64,000 nt of DNA from Synechococcus sp. MU1643 (GTDB lineage: Bacteria > Cyanobacteriota > Cyanobacteriia > PCC-6307 > Cyanobiaceae): NCBI RefSeq assembly GCF_020514095.1, contig NZ_VTKY01000006.1:53467-117466 (forward strand). The letters are read 5' to 3'. The translations under genes were made by a program, and so were the position numbers. Shown here one piece after another: positions 42,692 through 52,561 of the stretch (positions are counted from its first letter, which is position 1; every line of letters starts with the position of its first letter). Below the pieces are notes generated by a model. The model saw only the letters and a list, made by a program, of their open reading frames with translations, did no database searches and was not told the origin of the DNA.

Positions 42692-43258
42692 TCAATAGGC
42701 GTCCTGCATTTCGTAGAAATCAGGCTGAACGTAGTCCTTTCGTAGGGGCCAGCCTTTCCAATCTTCAGGCATCAGCAACCGTTTGGGATGCGGGTGCCCC
42801 TCGAATTGAATGCCGTACATGTCAAAGGTTTCACGCTCCTGCCAATCGGCACCACGGAACAGGCCATAGATCGAGGGCAGTGAGGGGGTTCCCTCACGGC
42901 TGAGGAAGACTTTGATCCTCACTTCCCGCAACTTGACTGAAGGATCGGCCGCCATGGCCTGAACCTGTTCAGCCATCGCCAACAGGTGATAGAAGCAAAC
43001 CAGTTGCTTACCAGGACCTTCGTCGTAGCCCCCCTGACACTGCAAATAGTCGAAACCGTTGCTCTTAAGAGCCGCAGCAATCATCGGAAGCACGGCAGCT
43101 TCAACGCCGATCTGCTCAACACCGAGATGGTCAGGCTCCAGATTGTTGTGATCAAAGCCTTGCTTGTTCAGCCATTGGCTCACCGGACCAGGGTTGGGAG
43201 CAATAACTGCACCCGCTTCATGAGAGGCGGTAGATTTTTTGGAAGGGGTTTCGCTCAT
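42692..43258 (-). CDS. ndhJ: NAD(P)H-quinone oxidoreductase subunit J
   Basis: A 188-residue NdhJ, a hydrophilic-arm subunit of the cyanobacterial NDH-1 complex used in respiration, cyclic electron flow and CO2 uptake. The NuoC-like signature near residues 130-165 ([20 protein letters not shown], then [16 protein letters not shown]) is complete and the protein ends [15 protein letters not shown] as in plastid NdhJ. The ATG overlaps the ndhK stop by 4 nt, the usual ndhC-K-J order. Confidence 0.98.
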   Translation of the reverse strand: MSETPSKKSTASHEAGAVIAPNPGPVSQWLNKQGFDHNNLEPDHLGVEQIGVEAAVLPMIAAALKSNGFDYLQCQGGYDEGPGKQLVCFYHLLAMAEQVQAMAADPSVKLREVRIKVFLSREGTPSLPSIYGLFRGADWQERETFDMYGIQFEGHPHPKRLLMPEDWKGWPLRKDYVQPDFYEMQDAY

Positions 43259-43995
43259 AGCTCGACAGATTCAGCAGCAGGGGTGAGCACAGCTGCATCG
43301 GTGGCCAGGGTCTGACCAGACGGAGCTGCAGCCAGGGCGGCTTTTTGGGATTCAGCCCGGAGGTAGGCGCCAGTCACGACGGGCTCCACACGCTTCATCT
43401 GATGGGAGACCGTCATGTAGCGATGGGTCTGCTGATGCTTGCGCCGCTCCACCAGCGACTCATCCCCAACTTTCTTACGCAGCTTGATCACGGCGTCAAA
43501 AATGGCTTCGGGGCGGGGCGGACAGCCTGGAAGATAGAGATCTACCGGAATTAGCTTGTCGACGCCGCGCACAGCGGTGGTGGAGTCAGCACTGAACATG
43601 CCCCCGGTGATAGTGCAGGCGCCCATGGCGATCACGTACTTCGGCTCGGGCATCTGCTCATAAAGCCGCACCAGGGCTGGGGCCATTTTCATGGTCACCG
43701 TTCCGGCCACGATCAGAAGGTCGGCCTGGCGCGGTGAACTTCGAGGAACGAGACCAAAACGGTCGAAATCGAAGCGAGAACCCAAAAGCGCTGCAAATTC
43801 AATGAAGCAGCAGGCTGTTCCATAAAGGAGGGGCCAAAGACTGCTCAGACGGGCCCAGTTGTGCAGGTCATCCAAGCTGGTGAGGATGACGTTCTCGCTG
43901 AGGTCGTTGGTGACCTTCGGGGCACCAATCGGACCACAGCTGGCTTCGCGCAGATCGCGAACAGCAGAAATGGAGGGGGATGTGTTTTCAGACAT
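43255..43995 (-). CDS. ndhK: NAD(P)H-quinone oxidoreductase subunit K
   Basis: A 246-residue NdhK (NuoB/PSST homologue) that carries the N2 [4Fe-4S] cluster. The ligands appear as the adjacent pair in [13 protein letters not shown], then [11 protein letters not shown] and [12 protein letters not shown]. The C-terminal ~45 residues are an Ala-rich extension. ATG 43995 (MSENTSPS) is the likely start, because it leaves a 2-nt gap after ndhC; the frame is open for four more codons, which would overlap ndhC. It is coupled to ndhJ. Confidence 0.98.
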   Translation of the reverse strand: MSENTSPSISAVRDLREASCGPIGAPKVTNDLSENVILTSLDDLHNWARLSSLWPLLYGTACCFIEFAALLGSRFDFDRFGLVPRSSPRQADLLIVAGTVTMKMAPALVRLYEQMPEPKYVIAMGACTITGGMFSADSTTAVRGVDKLIPVDLYLPGCPPRPEAIFDAVIKLRKKVGDESLVERRKHQQTHRYMTVSHQMKRVEPVVTGAYLRAESQKAALAAAPSGQTLATDAAVLTPAAESVEL

Positions 43996-43997
43996 GA

Positions 43998-44360
43998 CTA
44001 GCTCCACTCAAGGGCGCCTTTGCGCCAGGCGTAGGCCAAGGCCACCAGGAGGATGGCGATGAAAATCAAGGCTTCGATGAAGGCCAACAATCCAAGACGA
44101 TTGAACGCCACAGCCCAGGGATAAAGAAACACGGTCTCGACGTCGAAAATGACGAAGACCAGAGCGAACATGTAATAGCGAATATTGAATTGAATCCAGG
44201 CGCCGCCAATGGGTTCCATGCCGGATTCGTAGGTGAGCTGGCGCTCACCGGCACGGCTTTTCGGTGCTACCAACTTGTTGGTAACCAGAGCCAACACAGG
44301 CACTGCTGCTGCTATCAGCAGAAACCCCAGGAAGGCGTCGTAGCCGGGCAGGGCAAACAT
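43998..44360 (-). CDS. ndhC: NAD(P)H-quinone oxidoreductase subunit 3
   Basis: A 120-residue NdhC (NuoA homologue) with three membrane helices. The conserved loop [20 protein letters not shown] and the second helix [19 protein letters not shown] are diagnostic. The start is ATG 44360 ([12 protein letters not shown]). It is the first gene of ndhC-K-J and diverges from rubA across 83 nt, where promoters for both operons should lie. Confidence 0.98.
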   Translation of the reverse strand: MFALPGYDAFLGFLLIAAAVPVLALVTNKLVAPKSRAGERQLTYESGMEPIGGAWIQFNIRYYMFALVFVIFDVETVFLYPWAVAFNRLGLLAFIEALIFIAILLVALAYAWRKGALEWS

Positions 44361-44443
44361 GAAGGTCCCCGTAGACCAGGCCAGTCTGGCATTCACTGCC
44401 GGGAGTTGTCGCCGATAGAGTCATCTGGCCCAGCAACACAGCG

Positions 44444-44842
44444 GTGAGCGACGAACAACAGTCCTCCCAGCCGGTCGAAGCGACCGAAGCGGTGGAGCCA
44501 GAGGTTGAAACCGCCCCGGAGAGCGACACACGGACCCACCGTTTCGAATGCCGCAGCTGTGGCTACGTCTACGACCCTGAGGAAGGCGTCAAAAAGGTTG
44601 GTATCGAAGCCAACACGGCTTTCGAAGATCTCGACCCGATGTCTTTTCGTTGTCCGGTCTGCAGGAGCAGAGTGGCCGCTTTCCGCGACATCGGCCCACG
44701 CGCCAAAGCCAGCGGCTTCGACGAAAATCTGAATTTCGGCCTCGGTGTCAACCGAATGACCCCAGGACAGAAGAATGTTCTGATCTTTGGCGGCCTTGCC
44801 CTCGGCTTCGCCTTCTTCTTATCCCTTTATTCCCTGCGCTGA
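44444..44842 (+). CDS. rubA: Membrane-anchored rubredoxin
   Basis: A 132-residue protein. An acidic N-terminal tail (~30 residues) precedes the rubredoxin domain with Fe ligands in ECRSCGYVYDPEEG and FRCPVCRSR. A linker and one C-terminal membrane helix (NVLIFGGLALGFAFFLSLYS) follow. In cyanobacteria and algae RubA/RBD1 assists photosystem assembly and cytochrome b559-linked PSII steps. It is first in the rubA-ycf48-psbEFLJ order, 9 nt from ycf48. GTG start at 44444. Confidence 0.96.
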   Translation: MSDEQQSSQPVEATEAVEPEVETAPESDTRTHRFECRSCGYVYDPEEGVKKVGIEANTAFEDLDPMSFRCPVCRSRVAAFRDIGPRAKASGFDENLNFGLGVNRMTPGQKNVLIFGGLALGFAFFLSLYSLR

Positions 44843-44851
44843 GGCCAACCC

Positions 44852-45853
44852 ATGAAACGTCTGTTGAACTCTGCGACCCAGCTGATACTGGTTTTTGCGT
44901 TGGGGGTCAGCCTCAGCGGCTGCGTTACGACCCACGTTCCCACGGCCACCACCAGCCCCTGGCAGGCCATAGATCTCGACACCCAGGCCAACCCACTGGA
45001 TGTGGCCTTCACCGACAGCCGCCACGGCTATCTGGTGGGCAGCAATCGGATGATCCGGGAAACCAATGACGGTGGCGCCCACTGGAGCGAGCGCAGTCTT
45101 GACCTGCCCGACGAAGAGAACTTTCGTCTGATCAGCATCGACTTCAATGGCGATGAAGGCTGGATCGCAGGGCAGCCAGGGCTACTGATGCACAGCGACG
45201 ACGGCGGCCAGAACTGGACTCGCCTATTCCTCGACACCAAATTGCCCGGTGAGCCTTACCTGATCACTGCCCTTAGCAGCCATTCAGCAGAACTTGCCAC
45301 CAACGTGGGGGCGGTCTACGAGACCCATAACGACGGCAGCAGCTGGGAAGCCAAGGTGACCGATGCCGCAGGTGCCGTACGCGACTTGCGACGTAGCAAC
45401 GATGGCAGCTACGTGAGCGTGAGTGGCCTCGGCAACTTCTATGCCACATGGGAACCGGGCGATTCCGTCTGGCAGGTGCACCAGCGCGTGAGCAGCCAGC
45501 GGCTGCAAAGCATCGGCTTCCAGCCCGACGGCAATCTCTGGATGGTTGCTCGCGGTGCTCAGATACGCCTCAACGATGAACCTGGAAATTTCGACAGCTG
45601 GAGCAAAGCCATCATTCCCATCACTAACGGCTATGGCTACATGGATCTGGCCTGGGACGACGACGGAGCCATTTGGGCCGGCGGCGGCAATGGCACTCTT
45701 CTGGTGAGCAAAGACGGCGGCGAAAGCTGGGAAAACGACCCTGTCGGGGACCGTCAACCCAGCAACTTCACCCGTATGGTCTTCGACGGAGAGCATGCCT
45801 TTGTGCTGGGTGAGCGGGGCAACCTGCTCCGTTGGGCTGGCAACGCTGTGTAA
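44852..45853 (+). CDS. ycf48: Photosystem II assembly factor Ycf48 (HCF136)
   Basis: A 333-residue beta-propeller protein that binds newly made D1 and helps early PSII reaction-centre assembly. The N-terminus is a lipoprotein signal (LILVFALGVSLSGC, lipobox LSGC), so it is anchored on the lumenal side. The propeller shows repeated DGG.W motifs: TNDGGAHWSER, HSDDGGQNWTRL, ETHNDGSSWEAK and SKDGGESWEND. It lies 9 nt after rubA and 71 nt before psbE. ATG start. Confidence 0.97.
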   Translation: MKRLLNSATQLILVFALGVSLSGCVTTHVPTATTSPWQAIDLDTQANPLDVAFTDSRHGYLVGSNRMIRETNDGGAHWSERSLDLPDEENFRLISIDFNGDEGWIAGQPGLLMHSDDGGQNWTRLFLDTKLPGEPYLITALSSHSAELATNVGAVYETHNDGSSWEAKVTDAAGAVRDLRRSNDGSYVSVSGLGNFYATWEPGDSVWQVHQRVSSQRLQSIGFQPDGNLWMVARGAQIRLNDEPGNFDSWSKAIIPITNGYGYMDLAWDDDGAIWAGGGNGTLLVSKDGGESWENDPVGDRQPSNFTRMVFDGEHAFVLGERGNLLRWAGNAV

Positions 45854-45924
45854 CTGAGGTACCCCTTCGCCCTCAGCTCACCAAACCCACCTCCTAAGAT
45901 CGCAGTTCTGACACGCCCAACGCT
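45854..45924 (+). promoter_or_regulatory. ycf48-psbE spacer: hairpin and possible psbE promoter
   Basis: A small hairpin CTGAGG/CCTCAG (45854-45859 with 45871-45876) follows the ycf48 stop. TAAGAT at 45895-45900 could be a -10 element for psbEFLJ, but I see no convincing -35 at the right spacing. Assignment is tentative. Confidence 0.3.
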
Positions 45925-46173
45925 ATGGCCGCCGGCTCAACAGGGGAACGACCGTTCTTCGAAATCATCACGAGCATCCGTTACTGGGTGATCCACGCCG
46001 TGACACTGCCTTCCATCTTTTTGGCAGGCTTCCTGTTCGTGTCCACTGGCCTCGCCTACGACGCTTTCGGCACCCCTCGCCCCGATGCTTATTTCCAAGC
46101 ATCTGAGAGCAAGGCTCCTGTGGTGAGCCAGCGCTACGAGGGCAAATCTGAACTCGACATCCGCCTGAAATAA
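45925..46173 (+). CDS. psbE: Cytochrome b559 alpha subunit
   Basis: An 82-residue PsbE. The single helix with haem-ligand histidine is in [20 protein letters not shown]; the lumenal tail ([14 protein letters not shown]) is typical. With PsbF it binds the b559 haem at the PSII reaction centre. First gene of psbEFLJ. ATG start. Confidence 0.99.
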   Translation: MAAGSTGERPFFEIITSIRYWVIHAVTLPSIFLAGFLFVSTGLAYDAFGTPRPDAYFQASESKAPVVSQRYEGKSELDIRLK

Positions 46174-46176
46174 GTC

Positions 46177-46317
46177 ATGACACAAGCACCACCCGTCGCC
46201 ACCACGCCACGCAACTACCCAATCTTCACGGTGCGTTGGCTGGCGTTGCACACCCTCGGTATCCCGACAGTGTTCTTCCTTGGCGCCCTCGGCGCGATGC
46301 AGTTCATCCGCCGCTGA
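46177..46317 (+). CDS. psbF: Cytochrome b559 beta subunit
   Basis: A 46-residue protein from ATG 46177 to TGA 46315-46317. The haem histidine lies in [20 protein letters not shown] and the C-terminus is GAMQFIRR. It supplies the second axial ligand of the b559 haem. It starts 3 nt after psbE. Confidence 0.98.
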   Translation: MTQAPPVATTPRNYPIFTVRWLALHTLGIPTVFFLGALGAMQFIRR

Positions 46318-46325
46318 TCTGACCC

Positions 46326-46445
46326 ATGGAACGCAATCCCAACCCCAACAACCTTCCGGTTGAGCTCAACCGCACGAGCCTGTACCTAGGCCTTCTGTTT
46401 GTCTTCGTGACCGGAGTGCTCATGTCCAGCTACTTCTTCAACTGA
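46326..46445 (+). CDS. psbL: Photosystem II protein L
   Basis: A 39-residue PsbL from ATG 46326 to TGA 46443-46445. [20 protein letters not shown] and the terminal SSYFFN are near-invariant in the family. One membrane helix; it sits near QA and the dimer interface of PSII. It starts 8 nt after psbF. Confidence 0.98.
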   Translation: MERNPNPNNLPVELNRTSLYLGLLFVFVTGVLMSSYFFN

Positions 46446-46455
46446 GGATTATTCG

Positions 46456-46656
46456 ATGAGCGGAAAAAAATCCCCATACCCCGACGGTCGAATTCCCGAT
46501 CGCAATCCTGATGGCACACCGGCTGTTCCCTGGAGAAGTCGCTGGACTGAAGGGGTTCTTCCCCTCTGGCTTGTTGCTACTGCAGGAGGAATGGCCGTTC
46601 TATTCGTTGTAGGCCTGTTCTTCTATGGTTCTTACACCGGTGTCGGTTCAGCCTGA
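46456..46656 (+). CDS. psbJ: Photosystem II protein J
   Basis: A 66-residue PsbJ. The N-terminal stretch before the helix ([20 protein letters not shown]) is longer than in plants, as is usual for marine picocyanobacteria. The helix is [20 protein letters not shown] and the end [12 protein letters not shown] is conserved. Last gene of psbEFLJ; a terminator follows 21 nt after the stop. Confidence 0.98.
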   Translation: MSGKKSPYPDGRIPDRNPDGTPAVPWRSRWTEGVLPLWLVATAGGMAVLFVVGLFFYGSYTGVGSA

Positions 46657-46677
46657 TTGATTCTTCCCAAAGAGATG

Positions 46678-46703
46678 AACCGGCCCTTGTGGTCGGTTTT
46701 TTT
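46678..46703 (+). terminator. Rho-independent terminator of psbEFLJ
   Basis: An 8-bp stem AACCGGCC/GGTCGGTT (one G-T pair) with loop CTTGT is followed by seven T. Confidence 0.88.
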
Positions 46704-46747
46704 GTGCCTGATTCAATCTGCCCAGACCTGAGCACAAACGTTGTGGT

Positions 46748-47770
46748 TCATACCTCGAAATAGTCGCGGTACCAGAGGGCGAACGCATCCACTCCTGTCT
46801 CAATGGAGGTGGATGGCTTGAAGCCCACCCATTGCTCCAAAGCAGTGGTGTCCGCAGCAGTCGCCACCACATCACCAGGCTGCATCGGCTGAAAATCCTT
46901 GATTGCCTCTCGGCCAAGGGCCTTTTCCATCACTTCGATGAAGCGCAAAAGCTCAGTTGGTTGGCTGTTGCCAATGTTGAATACTCGATGCGGTGCTGCT
47001 GCCGTGGCCGGGTCAGGCTGAAGTGGATCAAACGCCGGATTAGCAGTTGCTGGCTTATTACAGCAACGCAGCACCCCTTCAACGATGTCATCGATGTAGG
47101 TGAAATCCCGCTGCATTTTGCCGTGGTTAAACACCTTGATCGGTTCACCCGCAAGGATGGCTCGTGCGAAGAGCATCGGGGCCATGTCGGGTCGACCCCA
47201 GGGGCCATACACCGTAAAAAACCGCAGACCAGTCGCCGGCAAACCATAGAGATGGCTGTAGGTGTGTGCCATTAGCTCATTGGCTTTCTTGCTGGCGGCA
47301 TAAAGGCTCACCGGGTGGTTGACCGGCTGCTGCTCATGGAAGGGCAAATTTCGATTCCCGCCATACACCGAACTGCTCGAGGCATAGACCAGGTTTTCGG
47401 TGCCGTAGTGACGGCACCCTTCCAGCAAATGGCCAAAGCCCACCAGGTTGCTTTGGATGTAGGCCGCCGGATTCTCCAGGGAGTAACGAACACCGGCCTG
47501 AGCGGCGAGGTTCACCACCACCTCCGGCTTCTCAGCAGCGAACAACGCCATCAGGGCATCACCGTCCTCCAGAGCCATGTCTGCGAAGCGCCAGGCATCT
47601 TCAGAGGCGATCGCTTCGATCTGCCGCAACCTTGCCTGCTTCAGGCTGGGGTCGTAGTAATCATTCAGGCTATCGAGGCCTATAACACGTTCTCCGCGCT
47701 GCAGCAGTCGTGTTGAGAGGGCTGCACCGATGAAGCCCGCCGCACCGGTAATCAGAACAGTTCGCGACAT
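46748..47770 (-). CDS. UDP-glucuronate 4-epimerase-like NAD-dependent epimerase
   Basis: A 340-residue extended SDR. LITGAAGFIGAALSTRLLQR binds NAD, YASSSSVYGGNRNLPF carries the catalytic Ser, and YAASKKANELMAHTY has the YxxxK pair. The sequence VYGPWGRPDMAPMLFARAIL and the length are typical of UDP-GlcA to UDP-GalA epimerases (CapI/GAE). It starts at ATG 47770, overlapping the ugd stop by one base, so it uses the UDP-glucuronate made by the gene just upstream. The 27 nt of frame before it are ignored. Confidence 0.88.
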   Translation of the reverse strand: MSRTVLITGAAGFIGAALSTRLLQRGERVIGLDSLNDYYDPSLKQARLRQIEAIASEDAWRFADMALEDGDALMALFAAEKPEVVVNLAAQAGVRYSLENPAAYIQSNLVGFGHLLEGCRHYGTENLVYASSSSVYGGNRNLPFHEQQPVNHPVSLYAASKKANELMAHTYSHLYGLPATGLRFFTVYGPWGRPDMAPMLFARAILAGEPIKVFNHGKMQRDFTYIDDIVEGVLRCCNKPATANPAFDPLQPDPATAAAPHRVFNIGNSQPTELLRFIEVMEKALGREAIKDFQPMQPGDVVATAADTTALEQWVGFKPSTSIETGVDAFALWYRDYFEV

Positions 47771-49173
47771 CAACCCTCTCCGTCTCCGACACGCCACAGA
47801 GTCAGACCCGCCGCTCTGACCTGTTCGGGATCGGTCACAGCCCTCGAATCAAAGAGCCATGCTGGCTTGCGCATCAGTGCGGCCAGAGCCATCCAATTAA
47901 GAACCCTGTAGTGCTGCCATTCGGTGAGCACCAGCACGGCGTCGGCCCCGGTTACAGCGTCCTCAACGCTACCGGCCTCAGACCAACTGCCGGTTCCACT
48001 GAGAGCATCCGGCTGGGGTGCTGCCTCCTGTTGGAGGTCGCGGGCGATTTGTTGAGCCGTCACCTTGGGATCGTGAATGGCCAGCTGAGCACCTTCCTCG
48101 AGTAGATCACGGCAGATGCGAATTGCCGGAGATTCGCGGGTGTCGTTGGTGTCGGCTTTAAAGGCAAAGCCAAGGATGGCGAGCCGCTTTCCCGTGACGG
48201 TGCCGAACAGCTTCTGCACCACCAACCGGGCAATTCGGTGCTGTTGCCAGGTGTTCAAAGCCACAACACTTTCCCAATAATCCGCCACCTCCGGCAGTCC
48301 GAAATGCCGGCAGAGATACACCAGGTTGAGGATGTCCTTCTGGAAACAGCTGCCACCGAAGCCGGGCCCTGCGTTGAGGAACTTCGGACCAATCCGACTG
48401 TCTGTGCCAATGGCCCGAGCCACCTCGCGAACATCCGCCCCACTGGCTTCACAAAACGCCGCGATGGAGTTGATCGAGCTGATCCGTTGCGCCAAAAAGG
48501 CATTGGCCGTGAGCTTGGAAAGCTCACTGCTCCAAAGATTGGTGCGCAGGATCTGTTGCTGGGGCACCCAATTGGCATAGATCTCTGCCAGGGCATCAAC
48601 AGCTGCCGGATCATCACCACCGATCAACACCCGATCGGGAGTCTCCAGATCACGGATGGCCGTTCCTTCCGCCAGAAACTCAGGATTGGAGAGCACCGAG
48701 AACGTGCGCTGATCGTCTCCCTCACTGGCGGCTTCCAGGATGGTTTGAATCGCAGCAGCCGTACGCACGGGCAAGGTGCTCTTCTCTACAACAATCGTGT
48801 GGCCCGAGGCGGCCTTCGCCACGGTGCGGGCACAAGCTTCCACCCAACGGAGATCGCTGGCCTGACCAGCCCCCAAGCCTTTGGTCTTGGTGGGGGTGTT
48901 CACTGAGATGAACACCATCTCGGCAGCGGCGATCGAGGCCTCCACATCGGTGGAGAAATGAAGGTTGCGTCCCCGTGCGCGCTCCACAACGGAGTCGAGA
49001 CCTGGTTCATAAACCGGCAACTTGCCGAGGTCGGCATCATTCCAAGCATCAATACGGGCCTGGTTGATATCCACCACCTGCACTTGAACCTGCGGACAGC
49101 GATCGGCAATCACCGCCATGGTCGGGCCGCCCACATACCCAGCACCGATGCAGCAGATCCGTTGAATGGTCAC
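47770..49173 (-). CDS. ugd: UDP-glucose 6-dehydrogenase
   Basis: A 467-residue enzyme that oxidises UDP-glucose to UDP-glucuronate with 2 NAD+. The N-terminal [20 protein letters not shown] and the long form resemble the eukaryote-like UGDH group. The catalytic cysteine is in [32 protein letters not shown] and [10 protein letters not shown] are conserved. GTG start (49173) overlaps the preceding decarboxylase stop by 4 nt. Its product is the substrate of both flanking genes. Confidence 0.96.
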   Translation of the reverse strand: MTIQRICCIGAGYVGGPTMAVIADRCPQVQVQVVDINQARIDAWNDADLGKLPVYEPGLDSVVERARGRNLHFSTDVEASIAAAEMVFISVNTPTKTKGLGAGQASDLRWVEACARTVAKAASGHTIVVEKSTLPVRTAAAIQTILEAASEGDDQRTFSVLSNPEFLAEGTAIRDLETPDRVLIGGDDPAAVDALAEIYANWVPQQQILRTNLWSSELSKLTANAFLAQRISSINSIAAFCEASGADVREVARAIGTDSRIGPKFLNAGPGFGGSCFQKDILNLVYLCRHFGLPEVADYWESVVALNTWQQHRIARLVVQKLFGTVTGKRLAILGFAFKADTNDTRESPAIRICRDLLEEGAQLAIHDPKVTAQQIARDLQQEAAPQPDALSGTGSWSEAGSVEDAVTGADAVLVLTEWQHYRVLNWMALAALMRKPAWLFDSRAVTDPEQVRAAGLTLWRVGDGEG

Positions 49174-50120
49174 GTTCCGCGGCCTTCGCCAAGTTCCAGG
49201 ACATTACGGAACGAGTCGATGGTGGGCGACAGACCCTGCTCCAGTGACACAGTTGGTAGCCAATTCAGCTGCTGGCGGGCGAGATCGATCGCCGGCTGCC
49301 GCTGCTGAGGGTCATCCTTTGGGAGAAGTTTTTCCACCAATGGCAAAGCCGGGTTGACCTGCTTCCGCACCAAATCGGCCAACTGTCGAATCGTGAATTC
49401 ATCGGGGTTACCGAGGTTGATCGGGCCCATGTGAGAGCCGTTCATCAAGCGAATCAAGCCTTCAACAAGATCACTGACGTAGCAGAAAGAACGGGTCTGG
49501 CTGCCATTGCCATAGAGCGTCAGTGGTTCGCCGCGCAGCGCTTGCACAATGAAGTTGCTCACAACCCGGCCGTCGTCCGGCAGCATGCGTGGTCCATAGG
49601 TGTTGAAGATGCGCGCCACCCGCACCTCAACGCCATTCATGCGCTGGTAGTCGAAACAGAGCGTCTCTGCGATGCGCTTCCCCTCGTCGTAGCAACTGCG
49701 CACACCAATCGGATTAACGGAGCCCCAGTAACTCTCAGGCTGAGGGTGCACCTCAGGATCCCCGTAAACCTCGCTGGTGCTGGCGAGCAGCAACCGTGCC
49801 CCCACCCTCCGGGCCAGTCCCAGCATGTTGTAAGTGCCTAGGAAGCTGGTTTTGGCCGTCTTGACCGGATTGAACTGATAGTGAATCGGTGAGGCAGGGC
49901 AAGCAAGATGCCAGATTCGGTCAACCTCAATCTTGATCGGTTCCGTGACGTCGTGGCGGACGAGTTCGAAACGGGGATGGCCGATCCAACGCGCAATGTT
50001 GGCCTTGCGTCCTGTGAAGTAATTGTCCAGGCAGATCACTTCATCGCCAGCCTCCATGAGGCGATCAATCAGGTGGGAGCCAAGGAAGCCGGCACCGCCA
50101 GTGACGAGGTTGATCTGCAT
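49170..50120 (-). CDS. uxs: UDP-glucuronate decarboxylase (UDP-xylose synthase)
   Basis: A 316-residue extended SDR. Key segments: [40 protein letters not shown], and [14 protein letters not shown] with YxxxK. SCYDEGKR and HPQ.E.YWG.VNPIG are characteristic of UXS, which decarboxylates UDP-GlcA to UDP-xylose. It is the first gene of a three-gene unit (uxs, ugd, UDP-GlcA epimerase) and lies 2 nt from hisS. ATG start at 50120. Confidence 0.93.
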   Translation of the reverse strand: MQINLVTGGAGFLGSHLIDRLMEAGDEVICLDNYFTGRKANIARWIGHPRFELVRHDVTEPIKIEVDRIWHLACPASPIHYQFNPVKTAKTSFLGTYNMLGLARRVGARLLLASTSEVYGDPEVHPQPESYWGSVNPIGVRSCYDEGKRIAETLCFDYQRMNGVEVRVARIFNTYGPRMLPDDGRVVSNFIVQALRGEPLTLYGNGSQTRSFCYVSDLVEGLIRLMNGSHMGPINLGNPDEFTIRQLADLVRKQVNPALPLVEKLLPKDDPQQRQPAIDLARQQLNWLPTVSLEQGLSPTIDSFRNVLELGEGRGT

Positions 50121-50122
50121 CC

Positions 50123-51415
50123 TCAGGGGGTCAGCAGTCTCTCCACGATCGCGGACACAGGAGCGAGTGCAACGGTGGATTCCTCAGTCTGCTGGTTCAA
50201 CGCCTTCAGGCGCACCTCACCGCGCTCAGCCTCGTCATCACCGATCACCAAGGCCCAACGCGCACCGCTGCGATCGGCCCGCTTGAACTGCTTGCCGAAA
50301 GCGGAGCCCGACGCATCCAACTCCACCCGAAGCCCTGAAGCCCGTAGGTCCCGAGCCAAAACAAGAGCAGCCCGCTCTGCCGCATCACCACGGTTCACCA
50401 CATACACATCAGGGGCTGCGGCCGCCGTCAACCTCGCAGCTATACCCTGAGCATCCGCCTGGGCTGCTGCTTCCAGCACCAGCAACAACCGTTCCATGCC
50501 AAGAGCCCAACCTATGGCGGGGGTTGGGGCGCCTCCCAGCTGGCCGATCAAGCCGTCATAACGACCACCACCGCAGACGGTGGCCTGAGCCCCGAGTTGA
50601 TCACTTGTGATCTCAAAGGCCGTGTGGCTGTAGTAGTCCAAACCCCGCACCAGCCGCGGATTGAGCCGGAAAGAAACGCCCAGGGAGGTCAGCCCGCGCT
50701 GCACGTCTACAAAACGCTCACAACTGGCCTCACAAAGCGCATCCGCCAGCGTTGGAGCCTCCTCCAACAGCGCCTGGGTGGCTTCGTTTTTGGAATCAAG
50801 GATGCGCAAGGGATTGGTGCTCAACCGCGCCTGAGAATCAGGATCGAGCGCCTCAGACCGCTGCTCAAGCCAAGCCACCAGGGCATTGCGGTAGGCCTGA
50901 CGGTCTTCAGCGGTGCCAAGGCTGTTCAGCTCCAACTGCAAACCACCGACACCCAGGCTGTCGAGCAGATCCCAGGCCAGAGCAATCACCTCAACATCGC
51001 TCCGAGCCCGCTCTGCCCCGAGCCACTCCACCCCGATCTGATGGAACTGCCGCTGCCGGCCCGCCTGAGGGCGCTCATAGCGAAACATCGGACCCGCATA
51101 CCAAAGCTTCTGGGCGCCCTGACTCAGCAAACCGTGCTGAAGGGCAGCACGCACCACTGATGCGGTGCCCTCCGGCCGCAAGGTGCAGGAGCGATCGCCG
51201 CGATCCTGAAAGCTGTACATCTCCTTGCCCACCACATCGGTGGCTTCACCGATGCCACGGCAGAACAGGTCCGTCGTCTCTAAAAGTGGCGTCCGAATCT
51301 CACCAAACCCAGAACGCTGGAAATGCTCCCGCGCCATGGCCTCCACCGCTTGCCAGCGCTGAAGCGCCTCCGGCAGCAGATCCACCATGCCCCTGAGGCT
51401 CTGGAGCTGACTCAC
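50123..51415 (-). CDS. hisS: Histidyl-tRNA synthetase
   Basis: A 430-residue class II synthetase. Motif 2 is in [18 protein letters not shown]. The histidine-specific segments are [15 protein letters not shown] and [14 protein letters not shown]. Motif 3 is [19 protein letters not shown]-terminal anticodon-binding domain ends the protein. The start is GTG 51415 ([17 protein letters not shown]). It is divergent from galE across 84 nt. Confidence 0.97.
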   Translation of the reverse strand: MSQLQSLRGMVDLLPEALQRWQAVEAMAREHFQRSGFGEIRTPLLETTDLFCRGIGEATDVVGKEMYSFQDRGDRSCTLRPEGTASVVRAALQHGLLSQGAQKLWYAGPMFRYERPQAGRQRQFHQIGVEWLGAERARSDVEVIALAWDLLDSLGVGGLQLELNSLGTAEDRQAYRNALVAWLEQRSEALDPDSQARLSTNPLRILDSKNEATQALLEEAPTLADALCEASCERFVDVQRGLTSLGVSFRLNPRLVRGLDYYSHTAFEITSDQLGAQATVCGGGRYDGLIGQLGGAPTPAIGWALGMERLLLVLEAAAQADAQGIAARLTAAAAPDVYVVNRGDAAERAALVLARDLRASGLRVELDASGSAFGKQFKRADRSGARWALVIGDDEAERGEVRLKALNQQTEESTVALAPVSAIVERLLTP

Positions 51416-51499
51416 GTACGGGATTCAGGTACAGCAACTCAGTCTGCCGGGTGGCCTCAGCTGCTTCAAAATCAGATCGTGTTGTGAACTCTGCGAACG

Positions 51500-52561
51500 A
51501 TGGGCAGCCGCGTTTTGGTCACAGGCGGCGCCGGTTTCATCGGCAGCCACACCTGCCTCGTTCTGCTCGAGTCCGGTTACGACCTGCTGATCCTGGACAA
51601 CTTTTCCAACAGCTCTCCAGAAGCCCTTGCCAGGGTGGCCGCTGTCGCCAACGTTGCTCTCGACAGCCAACGGCTGCAGATCCAGCGAGGGGACATCCGC
51701 GATCCCATCACCCTCAATGAGCTCTTTTCGGCGGCTGCCGCCACTGGTCGTCCCTTTGATGCCGTCATCCATTTCGCCGGGCTCAAAGCGGTCGGCGAAT
51801 CCGTTGAAAAGCCACTTCTATACTGGGATGTCAACGTCGCGGGCTCACGAACTCTGCTCGCGGCCATGGATTCCCATGCCTGCCGCACCCTTGTCTTCAG
51901 CAGCAGCGCCACCGTCTACGGCTACCCCGAAACCGTTCCGATCCCTGAATCAGCACCCATCCAACCCATCAACCCTTACGGCTTTTCCAAAGCCGCTGTT
52001 GAGCAGATGCTCGCGGATCTCAACAACAGCGCTCCCAACACTTGGCGCATCGCATCCCTCCGCTACTTCAATCCCGTGGGTGCCCATCCCAGCGGTCGCA
52101 TCGGAGAAGACCCCATGGGCATCCCCAACAACCTCTTTCCTTTCCTCTCCCAGGTCGCTGTCGGCCGTCGCGAGGAACTCAAAATTTTTGGCAGCGATTG
52201 GCCCACCCATGATGGCACCGGCGTGCGCGACTTCATCCACGTGATGGATCTTGCTGAAGGCCACAAAGCCGCCCTCGAAACGCTGCTGAGCCAAGGGCCA
52301 CAGCACCTCACCTGCAACCTCGGCAGCGGCGATGGGGCCAGTGTTCTCGACGTGGTCAACGCCTTCTCCGCCGCCAGCGGACAAGACATCCCCTACGCCC
52401 TCGTCGACCGGCGACCTGGCGATGCCGCCATCACCGTGGCCGATCCCACATGCGCCGCCAGCACCCTCCTTTGGCGTACGAAACGCACGCTCACCGACAT
52501 GTGCCGCGATGGCTGGTCCTGGCAGCAGGCCAATCCAGCGGGGTATCGGCAGAACCCATGA
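51500..52561 (+). CDS. galE: UDP-glucose 4-epimerase
   Basis: A 353-residue GalE interconverting UDP-glucose and UDP-galactose. [20 protein letters not shown] binds NAD, FSSSATVYGYPETVP gives the catalytic Ser, and NPYGFSKAAVEQML has YxxxK. WPTHDGTGVRDFIHVMDLAE is the classic GalE segment. Its stop overlaps the start of the oxidoreductase-SelD gene by 4 nt, an unusual partner. ATG start. Confidence 0.97.
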   Translation: MGSRVLVTGGAGFIGSHTCLVLLESGYDLLILDNFSNSSPEALARVAAVANVALDSQRLQIQRGDIRDPITLNELFSAAAATGRPFDAVIHFAGLKAVGESVEKPLLYWDVNVAGSRTLLAAMDSHACRTLVFSSSATVYGYPETVPIPESAPIQPINPYGFSKAAVEQMLADLNNSAPNTWRIASLRYFNPVGAHPSGRIGEDPMGIPNNLFPFLSQVAVGRREELKIFGSDWPTHDGTGVRDFIHVMDLAEGHKAALETLLSQGPQHLTCNLGSGDGASVLDVVNAFSAASGQDIPYALVDRRPGDAAITVADPTCAASTLLWRTKRTLTDMCRDGWSWQQANPAGYRQNP

